A stretch of 64,000 nt of DNA from Sediminibacterium ginsengisoli. GTDB lineage: Bacteria > Bacteroidota > Bacteroidia > Chitinophagales > Chitinophagaceae. This document shows, piece after piece, positions 34,765-42,822 of the stretch. Position numbers and translations under genes: made by a program. The notes under the pieces are model-generated. The model worked only from the letters and a program-made list of their open reading frames with translations. It searched no databases and was not told the origin of the DNA. The stretch covers positions 228,898 through 292,897 of the forward strand of contig NZ_FUWH01000003.1 in NCBI RefSeq assembly GCF_900167075.1, read 5' to 3'. How positions within the stretch are numbered: the first letter of the stretch is position 1; every line of letters begins with the position of its first letter.

Positions 34765-35459
34765 TGAACAGCATCAGGACCATCATAATAGACGATGAGC
34801 GCTCGGCCCGCGAAGAGCTGAAACGTGCACTGGCCGCATTCCCGCAGTTTGATATCGTGGGCGAGGCCGGAAATGCAGATGAAGCAGAGTCGCAGATCCA
34901 GGAACTGCATCCGGATCTGCTCTTCCTGGATATCCAGATGCCGGGCAGGTCAGGTTTTGAATTACTGGAATCGCTGCCCGTAATACCCGCGGTGATCTTT
35001 GTAACGGCATTCGATCGATTTGCACTCAGGGCTTTTGAAGTAAGCGCTATCGATTATCTGCTCAAACCGGTGCGTGATGAACGATTTGCAAAAGCTGTAC
35101 GGGAAGCAGCGCAACGCATCCGGAACAGCAACGAATCTTTCTTTTTTATAAAAGATGGAGCGAAATATCATTTTGCAAGATGGAGTGAAGCCGCCTTGAT
35201 CGAATCCGCAGATGCATATGTATGCATACACATGCGCGACAAAAAACCACTGTTGAAAACCTCGCTCATCCAGCTCGAAGCTGCGCTCGATCCGGTTCAT
35301 TTTTTCCGTGCCAACAGGCAGCAGCTAATCAATCTTCGTTTTATCAGTTCCATACATAATAAAGAAGGCATCCTGCACGCAATGCTCACGACCGGTCAGC
35401 AGGTGGTCTTCTCCGAACGGCAATCGGCCGCATTCAAAAAAACACAACAGAATCTATGA
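34764..35459 (+). CDS. LytTR-family response regulator
   Basis: 231 residues. The receiver domain (1-120) has the acidic pocket IIDDER and phospho-acceptor aspartate in LLFLDIQMPG, with FVTAFDRFALRAFEVSAIDY and the conserved LLKPV. The C-terminal LytTR DNA-binding domain (about 135-231) contains FFIKDGAKYHFARW, SADAYVCIHMRDKKPLLKTS and FFRANRQQLINLRFI. Regulators of this type bind tandem direct repeats as dimers. The kinase partner is upstream, and the CocE hydrolase gene follows with an ATGA overlap (35456-35459), so the hydrolase may be a target or co-expressed partner. Confidence 0.93.
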   Translation: MNSIRTIIIDDERSAREELKRALAAFPQFDIVGEAGNADEAESQIQELHPDLLFLDIQMPGRSGFELLESLPVIPAVIFVTAFDRFALRAFEVSAIDYLLKPVRDERFAKAVREAAQRIRNSNESFFFIKDGAKYHFARWSEAALIESADAYVCIHMRDKKPLLKTSLIQLEAALDPVHFFRANRQQLINLRFISSIHNKEGILHAMLTTGQQVVFSERQSAAFKKTQQNL

Positions 35460-37147
35460 AATCATTTATTGTATTTGTGCTGGGTATGTTATTGTTGCAT
35501 ACCGGCGGGGCGCAGCCTTATCTCATTGAAGACAGCGTACTGATCCGTACTCCTTATGGTGCCACATTATCTGCTGTAGTGGTCAGGAAAAAAGATGCGC
35601 CCGCCAAACAGCCGGCGGCGCTTATGTTCTTTATCTATGCCAACCGCGACCGCAGCCTTGAGGAAGCAAAATATGCTGCAGATCGCGGGTATGTGGGTAT
35701 TGTGGCAGATACGCGCGGCAAACGGTTAAGCCCCGATCTTATTGAACCTTATGAACATGAGGCGCAGGATGTGAATGCAGTTATCAGCTGGATTGTACGG
35801 CAGTCCTGGAGCGATGGCCGCGTTGGAATGTACGGCGGCAGTTACTCCGGTTTTGCGCAGTGGGCCGCACTGAAGCATCCGCATCCGGCGTTAAAAACCA
35901 TCGTGCCTTATGTTGCAGCCATACCCGGCCTGGGGTTGCCGATGGAAAACAATGTATTCATCACCGCTAATTACCAGTGGCCGTTTTATGTAACCAATAA
36001 TAAACTCACCGATACTGCTGTCAATAACGACAGGGAACGATTCCGGAAAATGCGCCTCAACTGGTTCTACAGCGGCAGGCCTTATAATAAAATCGACAGC
36101 ATCGACGGAGTGGCTAATCCCTGGCTGCAGAAATGGCTTTCGCACCCAGGCTACGACAGCTACTGGCAATCGATGGTGCCGTATGGCAAAGAATATGCAC
36201 GGATTAAAATACCTGTCCTGAGTATTACCGGTTATTACGATGACGGCCAGATCTCGGCCATCGAATATCTCAAACAACATTACCTGTATAATCCGGCCGC
36301 AGATCACTATCTCGTCATCGGACCTTATGATCATTTTGGTGCACAGCAGGGAGGAACGCGAATGCTGCGGGGTTACCAGGTAGATTCTGTTGCGATCATC
36401 AATACGAGAACACTCACATTCCAGTGGCTCGATCATATTCTTAAAAGCGGGCCCAGGCCGGCAATACTCCGGGATAAGATCAATTTTGAAGTGATGGGAG
36501 CCAATCGCTGGAAACATGCGCCATCACTGGAAAAAATGGAAGACAGCGTATACCGGCTTTACCTTTCGGAGAGCGGGGAATTATCCTTCACCAGGCCCCT
36601 GAAAGAAAAATATCATTTGCAGGAAATCGATTTTGCAGATCGCGATCACTGGACCAACAGTTCCTATCCCGATCCGATCATTAAAGCCGAGCTCGATACA
36701 TCGAATGGTTTATTCTTCTGGTCAAAACCATTTGACAAACCAGTTACCGTAAGCGGCAGTGTAACCGGCTTATTAAAAGCAGTGATCAATAAAAAAGATA
36801 TGGATATCGGTATAGGCCTTTACGAAGTATTGCCTGACGGCCGTTTTTTCCAGCTCTCCTATTACCTGGGTCGCGCCAGTTATGCAGCAGATATGACCAA
36901 ACGTAAACTGCTCGTTCCTGGCAAGGCAGAAGAGATTCCCGTTAGCCGTTCGCGACTATTCAGCAAACAATTGCAGCAGGGAAGCCGGTTACTGGTGGTG
37001 CTGAACATCAATAAAAATCCTTTTGCACAGGTCAATTATGGAACAGGCAAAGACGTAAGCCATGAAACGCTGCGCGATGCAGGAGAGCCGTTAAAAATAA
37101 AGTGGAGTTCGCAGAGTTATTTTATGTTGGGGATGAGCAGGGAGTGA
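35456..37147 (+). CDS. CocE/NonD family alpha/beta hydrolase
   Basis: 563 residues with a signal peptide (IVFVLGMLLLHTGGA). The alpha/beta hydrolase core has the nucleophile elbow GMYGGSYSGFAQW. The acid is likely within GYYDDGQIS, and the histidine within YLVIGPYDHFGAQQGG. The C-terminal beta-jelly-roll (about 380-563, VSGSVTGLLKAVINKKDMDI) is the usual CocE/X-pro dipeptidyl-peptidase C-domain. Enzymes of the family hydrolyse esters or peptide-like bonds; substrate here unknown. Export to the periplasm or surface is inferred from the signal. It is translationally coupled to the LytTR regulator. Confidence 0.9.
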   Translation: MKSFIVFVLGMLLLHTGGAQPYLIEDSVLIRTPYGATLSAVVVRKKDAPAKQPAALMFFIYANRDRSLEEAKYAADRGYVGIVADTRGKRLSPDLIEPYEHEAQDVNAVISWIVRQSWSDGRVGMYGGSYSGFAQWAALKHPHPALKTIVPYVAAIPGLGLPMENNVFITANYQWPFYVTNNKLTDTAVNNDRERFRKMRLNWFYSGRPYNKIDSIDGVANPWLQKWLSHPGYDSYWQSMVPYGKEYARIKIPVLSITGYYDDGQISAIEYLKQHYLYNPAADHYLVIGPYDHFGAQQGGTRMLRGYQVDSVAIINTRTLTFQWLDHILKSGPRPAILRDKINFEVMGANRWKHAPSLEKMEDSVYRLYLSESGELSFTRPLKEKYHLQEIDFADRDHWTNSSYPDPIIKAELDTSNGLFFWSKPFDKPVTVSGSVTGLLKAVINKKDMDIGIGLYEVLPDGRFFQLSYYLGRASYAADMTKRKLLVPGKAEEIPVSRSRLFSKQLQQGSRLLVVLNINKNPFAQVNYGTGKDVSHETLRDAGEPLKIKWSSQSYFMLGMSRE

Positions 37148-37159
37148 AATGCGGGGTGA

Positions 37160-37214
37160 GGTGGGGTGGGGGCGAAATGAAGGTGGGGTGAGGGCGAAGT
37201 GAGGAGTGTGAGGC
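37160..37214 (+). repeat. G-rich tandem repeat and left arm of an inverted pair
   Basis: Two 22-base units, GGTGGGGTGGGGGCGAAATGAA (37160-37181) in short form and its near copy (37182-37203), differ only at three or four positions. The overlapping 29 bases 37186-37214 reappear inverted at 37440-37469 (28 of 30 alignment columns identical). The G runs could fold as a G-quadruplex. It lies just past the CocE stop. Confidence 0.75.
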
Positions 37215-37237
37215 GGGATAAATCTGCGGTTTATTCC

Positions 37238-37381
37238 GGGGGACTATCCCATTAAGTGTGTAAACTTTCAAATCGGGGGTTACGAGTTTAAATTCTGACC
37301 CCTGTTATCAAATATAGTTAAGAACTGCCCAGGGATCATGCCCCAGTCTTTGATGGGCATGGTCCATTTTTTAAAAGTTCC
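37238..37381 (-). mobile_element. Relic of an IS256-type (mutator) insertion sequence
   Basis: The minus strand carries an open remnant ending KWTMPIKDWGMIPGQFLTIF and a stop at 37280-37282. This resembles the C-terminus of IS256-family transposases, whose end is typically a KWTMPIRNW-type word. Just beyond, GGGGGACTATCCCATTAAGT begins an IS-end-like sequence (37238-37257). Only about 145 bases remain, so the transposase is mostly deleted. Recognition is by memory of the family ending and should be treated as probable. Confidence 0.55.
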
Positions 37382-37414
37382 GCTTATAACGAAGTCACAC
37401 CCTAACCCCCACCC

Positions 37415-37469
37415 CATATAAATCGCCTGCGATTTATATGCCTCACACACCCTCACTTCGCCCTCACCC
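37415..37469 (-). repeat. Hairpin and right arm of the inverted pair
   Basis: CATATAAATCGC (37415-37426) and GCGATTTATATG (37429-37440) form a perfect 12-bp stem with a two-base loop. The adjoining 37440-37469 is the inverted copy of 37186-37214. A weaker version of the hairpin follows the left arm (37217-37237), so each arm with its hairpin looks like one REP-type unit in opposite orientation around the IS relic. Confidence 0.75.
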
Positions 37470-37475
37470 AATCAT

Positions 37476-37997
37476 CTATAGCCCCAGCCTGAACCCCGCC
37501 ACCACCACACGGCCAGTTGTAAAATCGAGTTCTGCAGCGCGTTTAAATCCCATTCGTTCATACATGCCCCAGGCAACCCGCATAAATTTTGTGCTGTGAA
37601 TGATCACCTGGCGTCTTTTTTGAATCCCTGCCCTCCGGATACATTCACTAACCAGCATTTTACCGATACCACAGCCACGCGTATGCGCAGCCACAGCGAG
37701 GAGCCTGAACCCCGCGGCCTCTTTTTCGCCTGACACGTCGGCACCGGATCCATAATGTGCCATATCTTCAAAATAGACAACTGCACCGGCAATTACACCA
37801 TCGCCTGATATACATATGATCAGATCAACACCGGGTTTTTCAGTTAACGTTCCAACGTTTGCAAGCATCTGGTAATAGCGGGGCTCTTCATCAGGGCCCG
37901 GAAATGCTTCGAGGGCGATATATGCATCCACCATCAGCTGGCCGGTCCGTTCAAATTCATGCGGCATTGCATTTCGTATAAGCCATTGTGTTTCCAT
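37476..37997 (-). CDS. GNAT family N-acetyltransferase
   Basis: 173 residues with the GNAT fold: an N-terminal strand and helix (WLIRNAMPHEFERTGQLMVD), the substrate-side helix region, FRLLAVAAHTRGCGIGKMLV (acetyl-CoA loop, the R-x-x-G-x-G/A pattern as RGCGIG), and a C-terminal WGMYERMGFKRA. Acetyl-CoA dependent acetylation of a small molecule or amine is likely; the acceptor is unknown. It appears monocistronic, and its 3' end borders the REP/IS relic. Confidence 0.9.
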   Translation of the reverse strand: METQWLIRNAMPHEFERTGQLMVDAYIALEAFPGPDEEPRYYQMLANVGTLTEKPGVDLIICISGDGVIAGAVVYFEDMAHYGSGADVSGEKEAAGFRLLAVAAHTRGCGIGKMLVSECIRRAGIQKRRQVIIHSTKFMRVAWGMYERMGFKRAAELDFTTGRVVVAGFRLGL

Positions 37998-38176
37998 AAA
38001 TTATTTTAATTGATTTGATTGCACGATACTGCGGCCGGTAAAGTCCGGTGGCCTGATCATGCATTTCAGCAGATCCGCTTCATCCGGTATACCAGGCTGT
38101 ATAACTTTACCGCAAATGTTCAACGTTTGTTTTTGCCGAACAAGCAGTGTCAATTTTGTCACTTAAAAAATCTGTT

Positions 38177-38521
38177 ATGATTGCAGCGATTGAAGCTGGA
38201 GAATTTAAAGGAGTAACCTGTCCGGTTGACCTGTGTATTGAGTTTATCAAAGGAAAACGCAAAGCCGCCATATTGCTGCAGATTGCCGGTGGCTGTAACC
38301 GATACAGTGAACTTAAGAAAGAGATCAAGATACACAAGCGGGTACTTGCCAGGCAATTGCGTGAGTTGCAGGAAGATAAGCTCATTACAAAAACAACCAT
38401 CAGGGAAAAACCATTGCATATTGAATACAGTCTTACTGATCTGGGGTTGAAACTGAGTGTGCTGATTAAAGACATGTTCCGGTGGAGCATGGATTATTGT
38501 GAAGCCATAACAAAGGAGTAA
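38177..38521 (+). CDS. HxlR family transcriptional regulator
   Basis: 114 residues from ATG 38177; an in-frame GTG at 38147 would add ten. It has the HxlR layout: a cysteine near the N-terminus (TCPVDLCIEFIKGKRKAAIL), the helix-turn-helix YSELKKEIKIHKRVLARQLR, ELQEDKLI, and the wing PLHIEYSLTDLG. HxlR proteins respond to redox or aromatic signals, often through the N-terminal cysteine. The target is unknown; neighbours are a GNAT gene (divergent) and a Crp/Fnr regulator downstream on the same strand. Confidence 0.88.
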   Translation: MIAAIEAGEFKGVTCPVDLCIEFIKGKRKAAILLQIAGGCNRYSELKKEIKIHKRVLARQLRELQEDKLITKTTIREKPLHIEYSLTDLGLKLSVLIKDMFRWSMDYCEAITKE

Positions 38522-38562
38522 TATTATTATCTGTCTGGCCTTTATCTTACTTTTAATTCCAC

Positions 38563-39135
38563 ATGCCGCCTTCAAAAAACCTAGACGAGATCCTTGATAC
38601 CAGACAGGTGCTTTCTGAAGCATCGAAGCTGGCTTTTGCAGCCTGTACCGAAGAAATACAATTAGCCCGCGGAACAATTCTCTTGCGGGCAGGCAGGGTG
38701 GAAACAAGTATTTATTTTATTAAACAAGGTATCGTGCGCGCGTATGCTCCCGGCGATCCGGAAATCACTTTCTGGTTCGGACAGGAAGGCGACCCGGTGA
38801 TCTCCATGAGAAGTTACGTAGAACAATTACCAGGTTATGAGAACATAGAATTGCTGGAAGATTGCACATTATATGCGTTAAAAACAGCTTCACTACAGAA
38901 GCTGTTTCAATCCGATATAGCTATCGCCAACTGGGGACGAAAATTTGCCGAACTGGAACTGATCCGGACCGAAGAGCGACTGATCTCCCGGCAATTCCGC
39001 ACAGCCACCGAACGCTATAAGGAACTGATGGAAAATAATCCTGGTCTGATACAGCGTGTGTCGCTAGGTCATATTGCTTCTTATCTCGGAATTACCCAGG
39101 TAAGCCTGAGCCGGATCAGGGCCGAGATCCGCTGA
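38563..39135 (+). CDS. Crp/Fnr family transcriptional regulator
   Basis: 190 residues with a cyclic-nucleotide-binding-like domain (about 20-120; LARGTILLRAGRVETSIYFI, KQGIVRAYAPGD) and a C-terminal winged helix (LGHIASYLGITQVSLSRIRA). The domain lacks the conserved cAMP-contact residues and has no Fe-S cysteines, typical of the many small Bacteroidota Crp-like regulators. It starts 42 bases after the HxlR gene and 63 bases before the SMR transporter gene. Control of the SMR exporter by this regulator is a reasonable guess from order. Confidence 0.9.
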   Translation: MPPSKNLDEILDTRQVLSEASKLAFAACTEEIQLARGTILLRAGRVETSIYFIKQGIVRAYAPGDPEITFWFGQEGDPVISMRSYVEQLPGYENIELLEDCTLYALKTASLQKLFQSDIAIANWGRKFAELELIRTEERLISRQFRTATERYKELMENNPGLIQRVSLGHIASYLGITQVSLSRIRAEIR

Positions 39136-39198
39136 AGTATTTTTTATCATTTGTAAAAATGTTCCCGCCGGCATTTCTGCAATTTTGCAAAAAAAGAA

Positions 39199-39525
39199 AT
39201 GAACTGGATCATCCTCATCATTGCGGGTTTGTTTGAAGTAGCATTTGCATCCTGCCTCGGCAAGGCCAAGGAAAGCACCGGAACGGAAATGTATGCCTGG
39301 TATGGCGGCTTCCTCGTTTCGCTGACCATCAGCATGGTACTGCTTGTCAAAGCCACACAGACACTTCCGATCGGAACGGCTTATGCAGTATGGACGGGCA
39401 TCGGGGCCGTAGGTACCGCGCTGATGGGGATCCTCTTCTTCAAAGATCCTGCAAATTTCTGGCGTGTGTTCTTTCTTATCACGCTGATCGGTTCCATCAT
39501 CGGACTTAAAGCTGCTTCACATTAA
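39199..39525 (+). CDS. SMR family multidrug/guanidinium-type exporter
   Basis: 108 residues with four membrane helices and the SMR signature: WIILIIAGLFEVAFA (glutamate in helix 1, the proton/substrate site), LPIGTAYAVWTGIGAVGTAL in helix 3, and GSIIGLKAAS at the end. The Gly-containing helix 1 and the absence of the full QacE motif fit the SugE/Gdx side of the family, but the substrate cannot be decided. These proteins work as antiparallel dimers in the inner membrane, exchanging protons for a cation. It lies behind the Crp/Fnr gene. No guanidine riboswitch motif is visible upstream. Confidence 0.9.
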   Translation: MNWIILIIAGLFEVAFASCLGKAKESTGTEMYAWYGGFLVSLTISMVLLVKATQTLPIGTAYAVWTGIGAVGTALMGILFFKDPANFWRVFFLITLIGSIIGLKAASH

Positions 39526-39582
39526 AAAGGTATAATTACGCAATGACATTTAAATTGTGATCAGATACATTTGTCTCATCCC

Positions 39583-40071
39583 ATGGAAAAAGCACTGACC
39601 AACAAAAAATACCTGCTCGAAAAATTTCCAGGCAAGGGCGGCTGGACCTATGCCGCTATCCCGGGAATCCGGGGAGATGGCACCAGGGCTTTTGGCATGA
39701 TCAGGGTAAAAGGCAGTATCGATGATTACGGGATCAGCGGGTATCATCTTATGCCCATGAAGAACGGAGACCTGTTCCTGCCAGTGAAAGCGGATATCCG
39801 CAAGAAGATTGGCAAGCAGGCCGGAGCCTGGGTGCATATCATTCTGTATGCAGATAACGATCCGCTTACCATTCCGGAAGACTTGTTGGATTGTCTGCAC
39901 GACAATCCACTGGCGCATAAGGTCTTTCTCAGTTATACCGAAGGCGAACAGAAAGCTTTCATCAACTGGATCACCGATGCAAAAACGACAGCAACAAAAG
40001 TGGACAGGATTACCCGCACGCTTAGTTTGCTTGAAAAAGGACTAAAACACCATGAGCGGAATATTGATTGA
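39583..40071 (+). CDS. YdeI/OmpD-associated family protein (DUF1905)
   Basis: About 162 residues from the ATG at 39583; the frame begins at a TTG twelve bases before. Residues 1-90 match DUF1905 (YLLEKFPGKGGWTYAAIPGI, FGMIRVKGSIDDY, HLMPMKNGDLFLPVKADIRK), and the end matches the YdeI OmdA-like helical part (DCLHDNPLAHKVFLSYTEGE, QKAFINWITDAKT, KVDRITRTLSLLEKG). Family proteins are small, cytosolic and without established activity; E. coli YdeI is associated with polymyxin response. It follows the SMR gene by about 57 bases on the same strand. Confidence 0.85.
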   Translation: MEKALTNKKYLLEKFPGKGGWTYAAIPGIRGDGTRAFGMIRVKGSIDDYGISGYHLMPMKNGDLFLPVKADIRKKIGKQAGAWVHIILYADNDPLTIPEDLLDCLHDNPLAHKVFLSYTEGEQKAFINWITDAKTTATKVDRITRTLSLLEKGLKHHERNID

Positions 40072-40088
40072 CAACAACACCATTTTCA

Positions 40089-40214
40089 ATGGGAAACATG
40101 CAACAACGCGATCTCGGTTACAGAGCTGCCGTTACAGATGATGTTAGCGGGATGATCGCATTCCTTGTGCCCAGCGGCAACCAGATATCGAAATCATCAG
40201 GATATTACATGTAA
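40089..40214 (+). pseudogene. Possible remnant of a GNAT acetyltransferase
   Basis: A 41-codon frame reads MQQRDLGYRAAVTDDVSGMI and continues AFLVPSGNQI to a stop. The piece YRAAVTDDVSGMIAFLV looks like the first strand and helix of a GNAT acetyltransferase, after which the protein would need 120 more residues. Nothing GNAT-like continues in any frame up to 40310. Either a decayed gene or a coincidental likeness. Confidence 0.28.
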
Positions 40215-40310
40215 GGATGGATTTAAAAAGCAAAATGGATGAGTAAGCCATGCCTGCAATTCGCTTGCAAATTTTGCTTATAAACATGTAGCCAGTATAT
40301 GTTTATCTTA

Positions 40311-40347
40311 AATTTAAAATGGCCGGTAAACCCGGCCATTTTAAATT
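40311..40347. terminator. Strong intrinsic terminator
   Basis: A perfect 16-bp stem, 40311-40326 with 40332-40347, and a five-base loop TAAAC. Its T/A-rich flanks allow termination from both sides. It lies five bases past the stop of the NamZ-like gene (minus strand). Confidence 0.85.
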
Positions 40348-40351
40348 AGTG

Positions 40352-41578
40352 TTATTTATACAGCAGGTATTTCAACCGCATTTGTTTATAATTACCCAGC
40401 GCAGGTTCCCAGCTTTTGCGGATCTCTTCTTCGGGAACATTGGCCATGATCTGCTCTTTGAATCTGGAATCACCCGTACGGTAATCCACATTGCCGATCT
40501 CCTTGCTTTGCTTGAAATCGAAGAATTTCTCTTTTTCAGGATACGCGTTATACATTTCCTGGATCCAGGAAATGTTGATCCGCTTCGTCTTCACCAGGGA
40601 GTCTAAGTTATACTTGCTCAGGTCTAGGCCATAGCAGACTTCATTCATATACAGCGGCGCCTCAGACATGCCTTTGATGCTTACAGGTGTAAAAGAGAAA
40701 GCATATTTCCCTTTCAACTTTGGTGCACCGAGTATAGTAAAGGGTGTATAGGTTCCGCGGCCATAGTTAAGTATGGTTCCTTCATAAACACAGGTGGAAG
40801 GATACAGCAGGATCGACAATGGTGTATTCAGGTTTGGTGAAGGATTTACGGGCAAGGTATACATCATATCGTGCGTGTAATTCGCGACCGGTATGATTTT
40901 GATCTGACACTGCACTTTATTGGCCAGCCAGCCTTCACCGTTGACCATTTTCGCAAATTCGCCGATCGTCATGCCATGCGTGATCGGGATGGGGAATTTA
41001 CCGATACCTGATTTGAGTTTCATATCCAGCACCGGCCCGTCTACAAAATATCCGTTCGGGTTAGGACGGTCGAGGATCAGTAACTCTTTGTTATTTTCGG
41101 CGCAGGCTTCCATCACATCTGCCAGCACATTGATATAGGTATAAAAACGGCAACCTACATCCTGGATATCATATATCATCAGGTCTATATCTGCCAGGTC
41201 TTCTTTGGTTGGCTTTCTCTTAGGACCGTATAATGAAATAATGCGTATGCCGGTTGCGGAATCTACTTCATCGCCCACTTTAACCCCGGCGCTTGCCTTT
41301 CCGCGGAAGCCATGTTCAGGACCAAATGCTTTTACAATCTGTATGCCCAGCGAACGTAAACTATCAACCAGGTGTGTTTTACCGATCACGGAAGTCTGAT
41401 TACCCACGATCCCGATTCTTTTCCCTTTCAGGTAAGGCAGGTATTTTTCAGTCTGGTCTGCCGCAGGGATGATCTTTGAACCAGCCGGCGGATTATCAAC
41501 AGGCTTTTCAGCGATACTGCCAATGTTCCAGACACCAACAGCAGAAAGGAATAACAGTCCTAATAATGATGTTTTCAT
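40352..41578 (-). CDS. namZ: DUF1343 / NamZ-type exo-beta-N-acetylmuramidase
   Basis: 408 residues with a signal peptide. The DUF1343 region starts at YLKGKRIGIVGNQTSVIGKT and includes FGPEHGFRGKASAGVKVGDE, DLMIYDIQDVGCRFYTYI, ILDRPNPNGYFVDGPVLD and IPITHGMTIGEFAKMV. These are the family's invariant blocks, including the glutamate in GPEHG that is proposed to be important. NamZ enzymes remove N-acetylmuramic acid from the non-reducing end of peptidoglycan fragments, in cell-wall recycling; the first characterised member comes from a Bacteroidota/Bacillus-type enzyme family. The periplasm is the expected site. No NagZ or AmiE-like gene is adjacent. Confidence 0.9.
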   Translation of the reverse strand: MKTSLLGLLFLSAVGVWNIGSIAEKPVDNPPAGSKIIPAADQTEKYLPYLKGKRIGIVGNQTSVIGKTHLVDSLRSLGIQIVKAFGPEHGFRGKASAGVKVGDEVDSATGIRIISLYGPKRKPTKEDLADIDLMIYDIQDVGCRFYTYINVLADVMEACAENNKELLILDRPNPNGYFVDGPVLDMKLKSGIGKFPIPITHGMTIGEFAKMVNGEGWLANKVQCQIKIIPVANYTHDMMYTLPVNPSPNLNTPLSILLYPSTCVYEGTILNYGRGTYTPFTILGAPKLKGKYAFSFTPVSIKGMSEAPLYMNEVCYGLDLSKYNLDSLVKTKRINISWIQEMYNAYPEKEKFFDFKQSKEIGNVDYRTGDSRFKEQIMANVPEEEIRKSWEPALGNYKQMRLKYLLYK

Positions 41579-41651
41579 GCGCTAAATCTACTAAAGACCG
41601 CACAAAGCCGCAAATATTTGAACTTAATTCAGCATTAAAATGCAGAATATA

Positions 41652-42236
41652 TTAGTTACCCTGCTTGCGCACATATTTGGTAAGGATCACGATCACCTGT
41701 CCTTCGATCTTACCTTCTATCTGTTCTGTATTATCTTCTACCAGGCGGATGTTTTTTACAACCGTTCCCATTTTAGCGTTCAGGGAAGTTCCCTTCACAT
41801 CGAGTGAGCGGGTAAGAATTACGGTATCGCCCTGCAGCAGCTGGTTACCGTTAGCGTCGAGATGAAGGTCTACAGTACCATCGCTTTCATGATCGCCGGT
41901 TGCTTTGGCCCAGGCAAGTGTTTCATCATCGAGATAAAGCATATCCAGCTGATCCGTGGCCCAGCTTTCCGCACGCAGCCTGTTCAGCATACGCCATGCC
42001 GTTACCTGGATGCCCGGCACTTCACTCCACATGGTTTCGGTGAGGCATTTCCAGTGCTCCTGGTCGAGAGGGGCTTTTTTATCGATCTGAACCTGGCATT
42101 TGCTGCATACCATGATGCTGTTATCCGCGGTGCGGTTATCCTGCGGCAGCACACTGTATAATTGTACGCTTTCCGCAGATCCGCATAATTCGCATTTGCC
42201 ATTACTCCTGTTCTGTAAGATCTCTTCCATTTTCAT
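41652..42236 (-). CDS. PhnA domain-containing protein
   Basis: 194 residues. The N-terminus is a zinc ribbon with CELCG and CSKC, and the C-terminal part holds the PhnA domain blocks DGTVDLHLDANGNQLLQGDT, VILTRSLDVKGTSLNAKMGT and VVKNIRLVEDNTEQIEGKI. PhnA was first tied to phosphonate growth, but most such proteins have no proven role; no phn gene occurs here. The middle inserts a helical region (WSEVPGIQVTAWRMLNRLRA) typical of the longer Bacteroidota version. Two in-frame ATGs lie at the start (42236 and 42230). Confidence 0.9.
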   Translation of the reverse strand: MKMEEILQNRSNGKCELCGSAESVQLYSVLPQDNRTADNSIMVCSKCQVQIDKKAPLDQEHWKCLTETMWSEVPGIQVTAWRMLNRLRAESWATDQLDMLYLDDETLAWAKATGDHESDGTVDLHLDANGNQLLQGDTVILTRSLDVKGTSLNAKMGTVVKNIRLVEDNTEQIEGKIEGQVIVILTKYVRKQGN

Positions 42237-42341
42237 ACCGCTGTATTTTGGGCCCGCAAGGTAACATAATTCAACGGCTGCTGCTGCATAATGTTAATTA
42301 TGCCTGTCTTTTTGTACTTTACAAAACCTTAATCACAGATC

Positions 42342-42719
42342 ATGAAAGGGAGTATCGCACCGGATATCGACACCTATATTTCTGAGTTTCCAAAAGAAGT
42401 GCAGGTCCTGTTACAACAAGTCCGCAGCACCATTCAGAAAGCCGCTCCTGGTGCAAAAGAAGCTATTAAATATGCGATGCCCACTTTTGTACTGAACGGC
42501 AACCTGGTGCACTTCGCGGCATTCAGCCATCATATCGGATTCTATCCTGCACCCACCGGCATCGAAGCTTTTGAAAAAGCATTGTCGCCTTATAAAACCG
42601 GGAAGGGCTCAGTACAGTTTCCCATCGGAGAACCTTTACCACTTAAACTTATTACACAGATCGTGCATTACCGTGTAGCGGAAAATGAACTGAAGGCGGC
42701 TAAGAAGAAAAAGAAATAA
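42342..42719 (+). CDS. DUF1801 family protein (YdhG-like)
   Basis: 125 residues with the DUF1801 pattern: IDTYISEFPKEVQVLLQQVR at the N-terminus, IKYAMPTFVLNGNLVHFAAF, KHHIGFYPAPTGIEAFEKAL (shown in part), and a C-terminal helix rich in lysine. This family, including frataxin-like YdhG of Bacillus, is associated with iron handling in one member; most are uncharacterised. It is cytosolic and monocistronic. Confidence 0.9.
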   Translation: MKGSIAPDIDTYISEFPKEVQVLLQQVRSTIQKAAPGAKEAIKYAMPTFVLNGNLVHFAAFSHHIGFYPAPTGIEAFEKALSPYKTGKGSVQFPIGEPLPLKLITQIVHYRVAENELKAAKKKKK

Positions 42720-42822
42720 TAAGTTCGCTCTGCTTCGCCGGTCATTAAATGATTAATCCCCACTTCTCCCATCGTAGGCTTTCATAATTACCTGTAAGTT
42801 TGCAGGCTCAATAATAGTGAAC

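Noticed and set aside
39199..39525. Guanidine riboswitch upstream of the SMR exporter
   Set aside because: Only 63 bases separate it from the Crp/Fnr gene and no conserved guanidine-aptamer motif is seen.
40352..41578. Considered as part of a peptidoglycan recycling cluster
   Set aside because: Neighbours are PhnA and YdeI-like genes; no NagZ, amidase or MurQ gene is adjacent.
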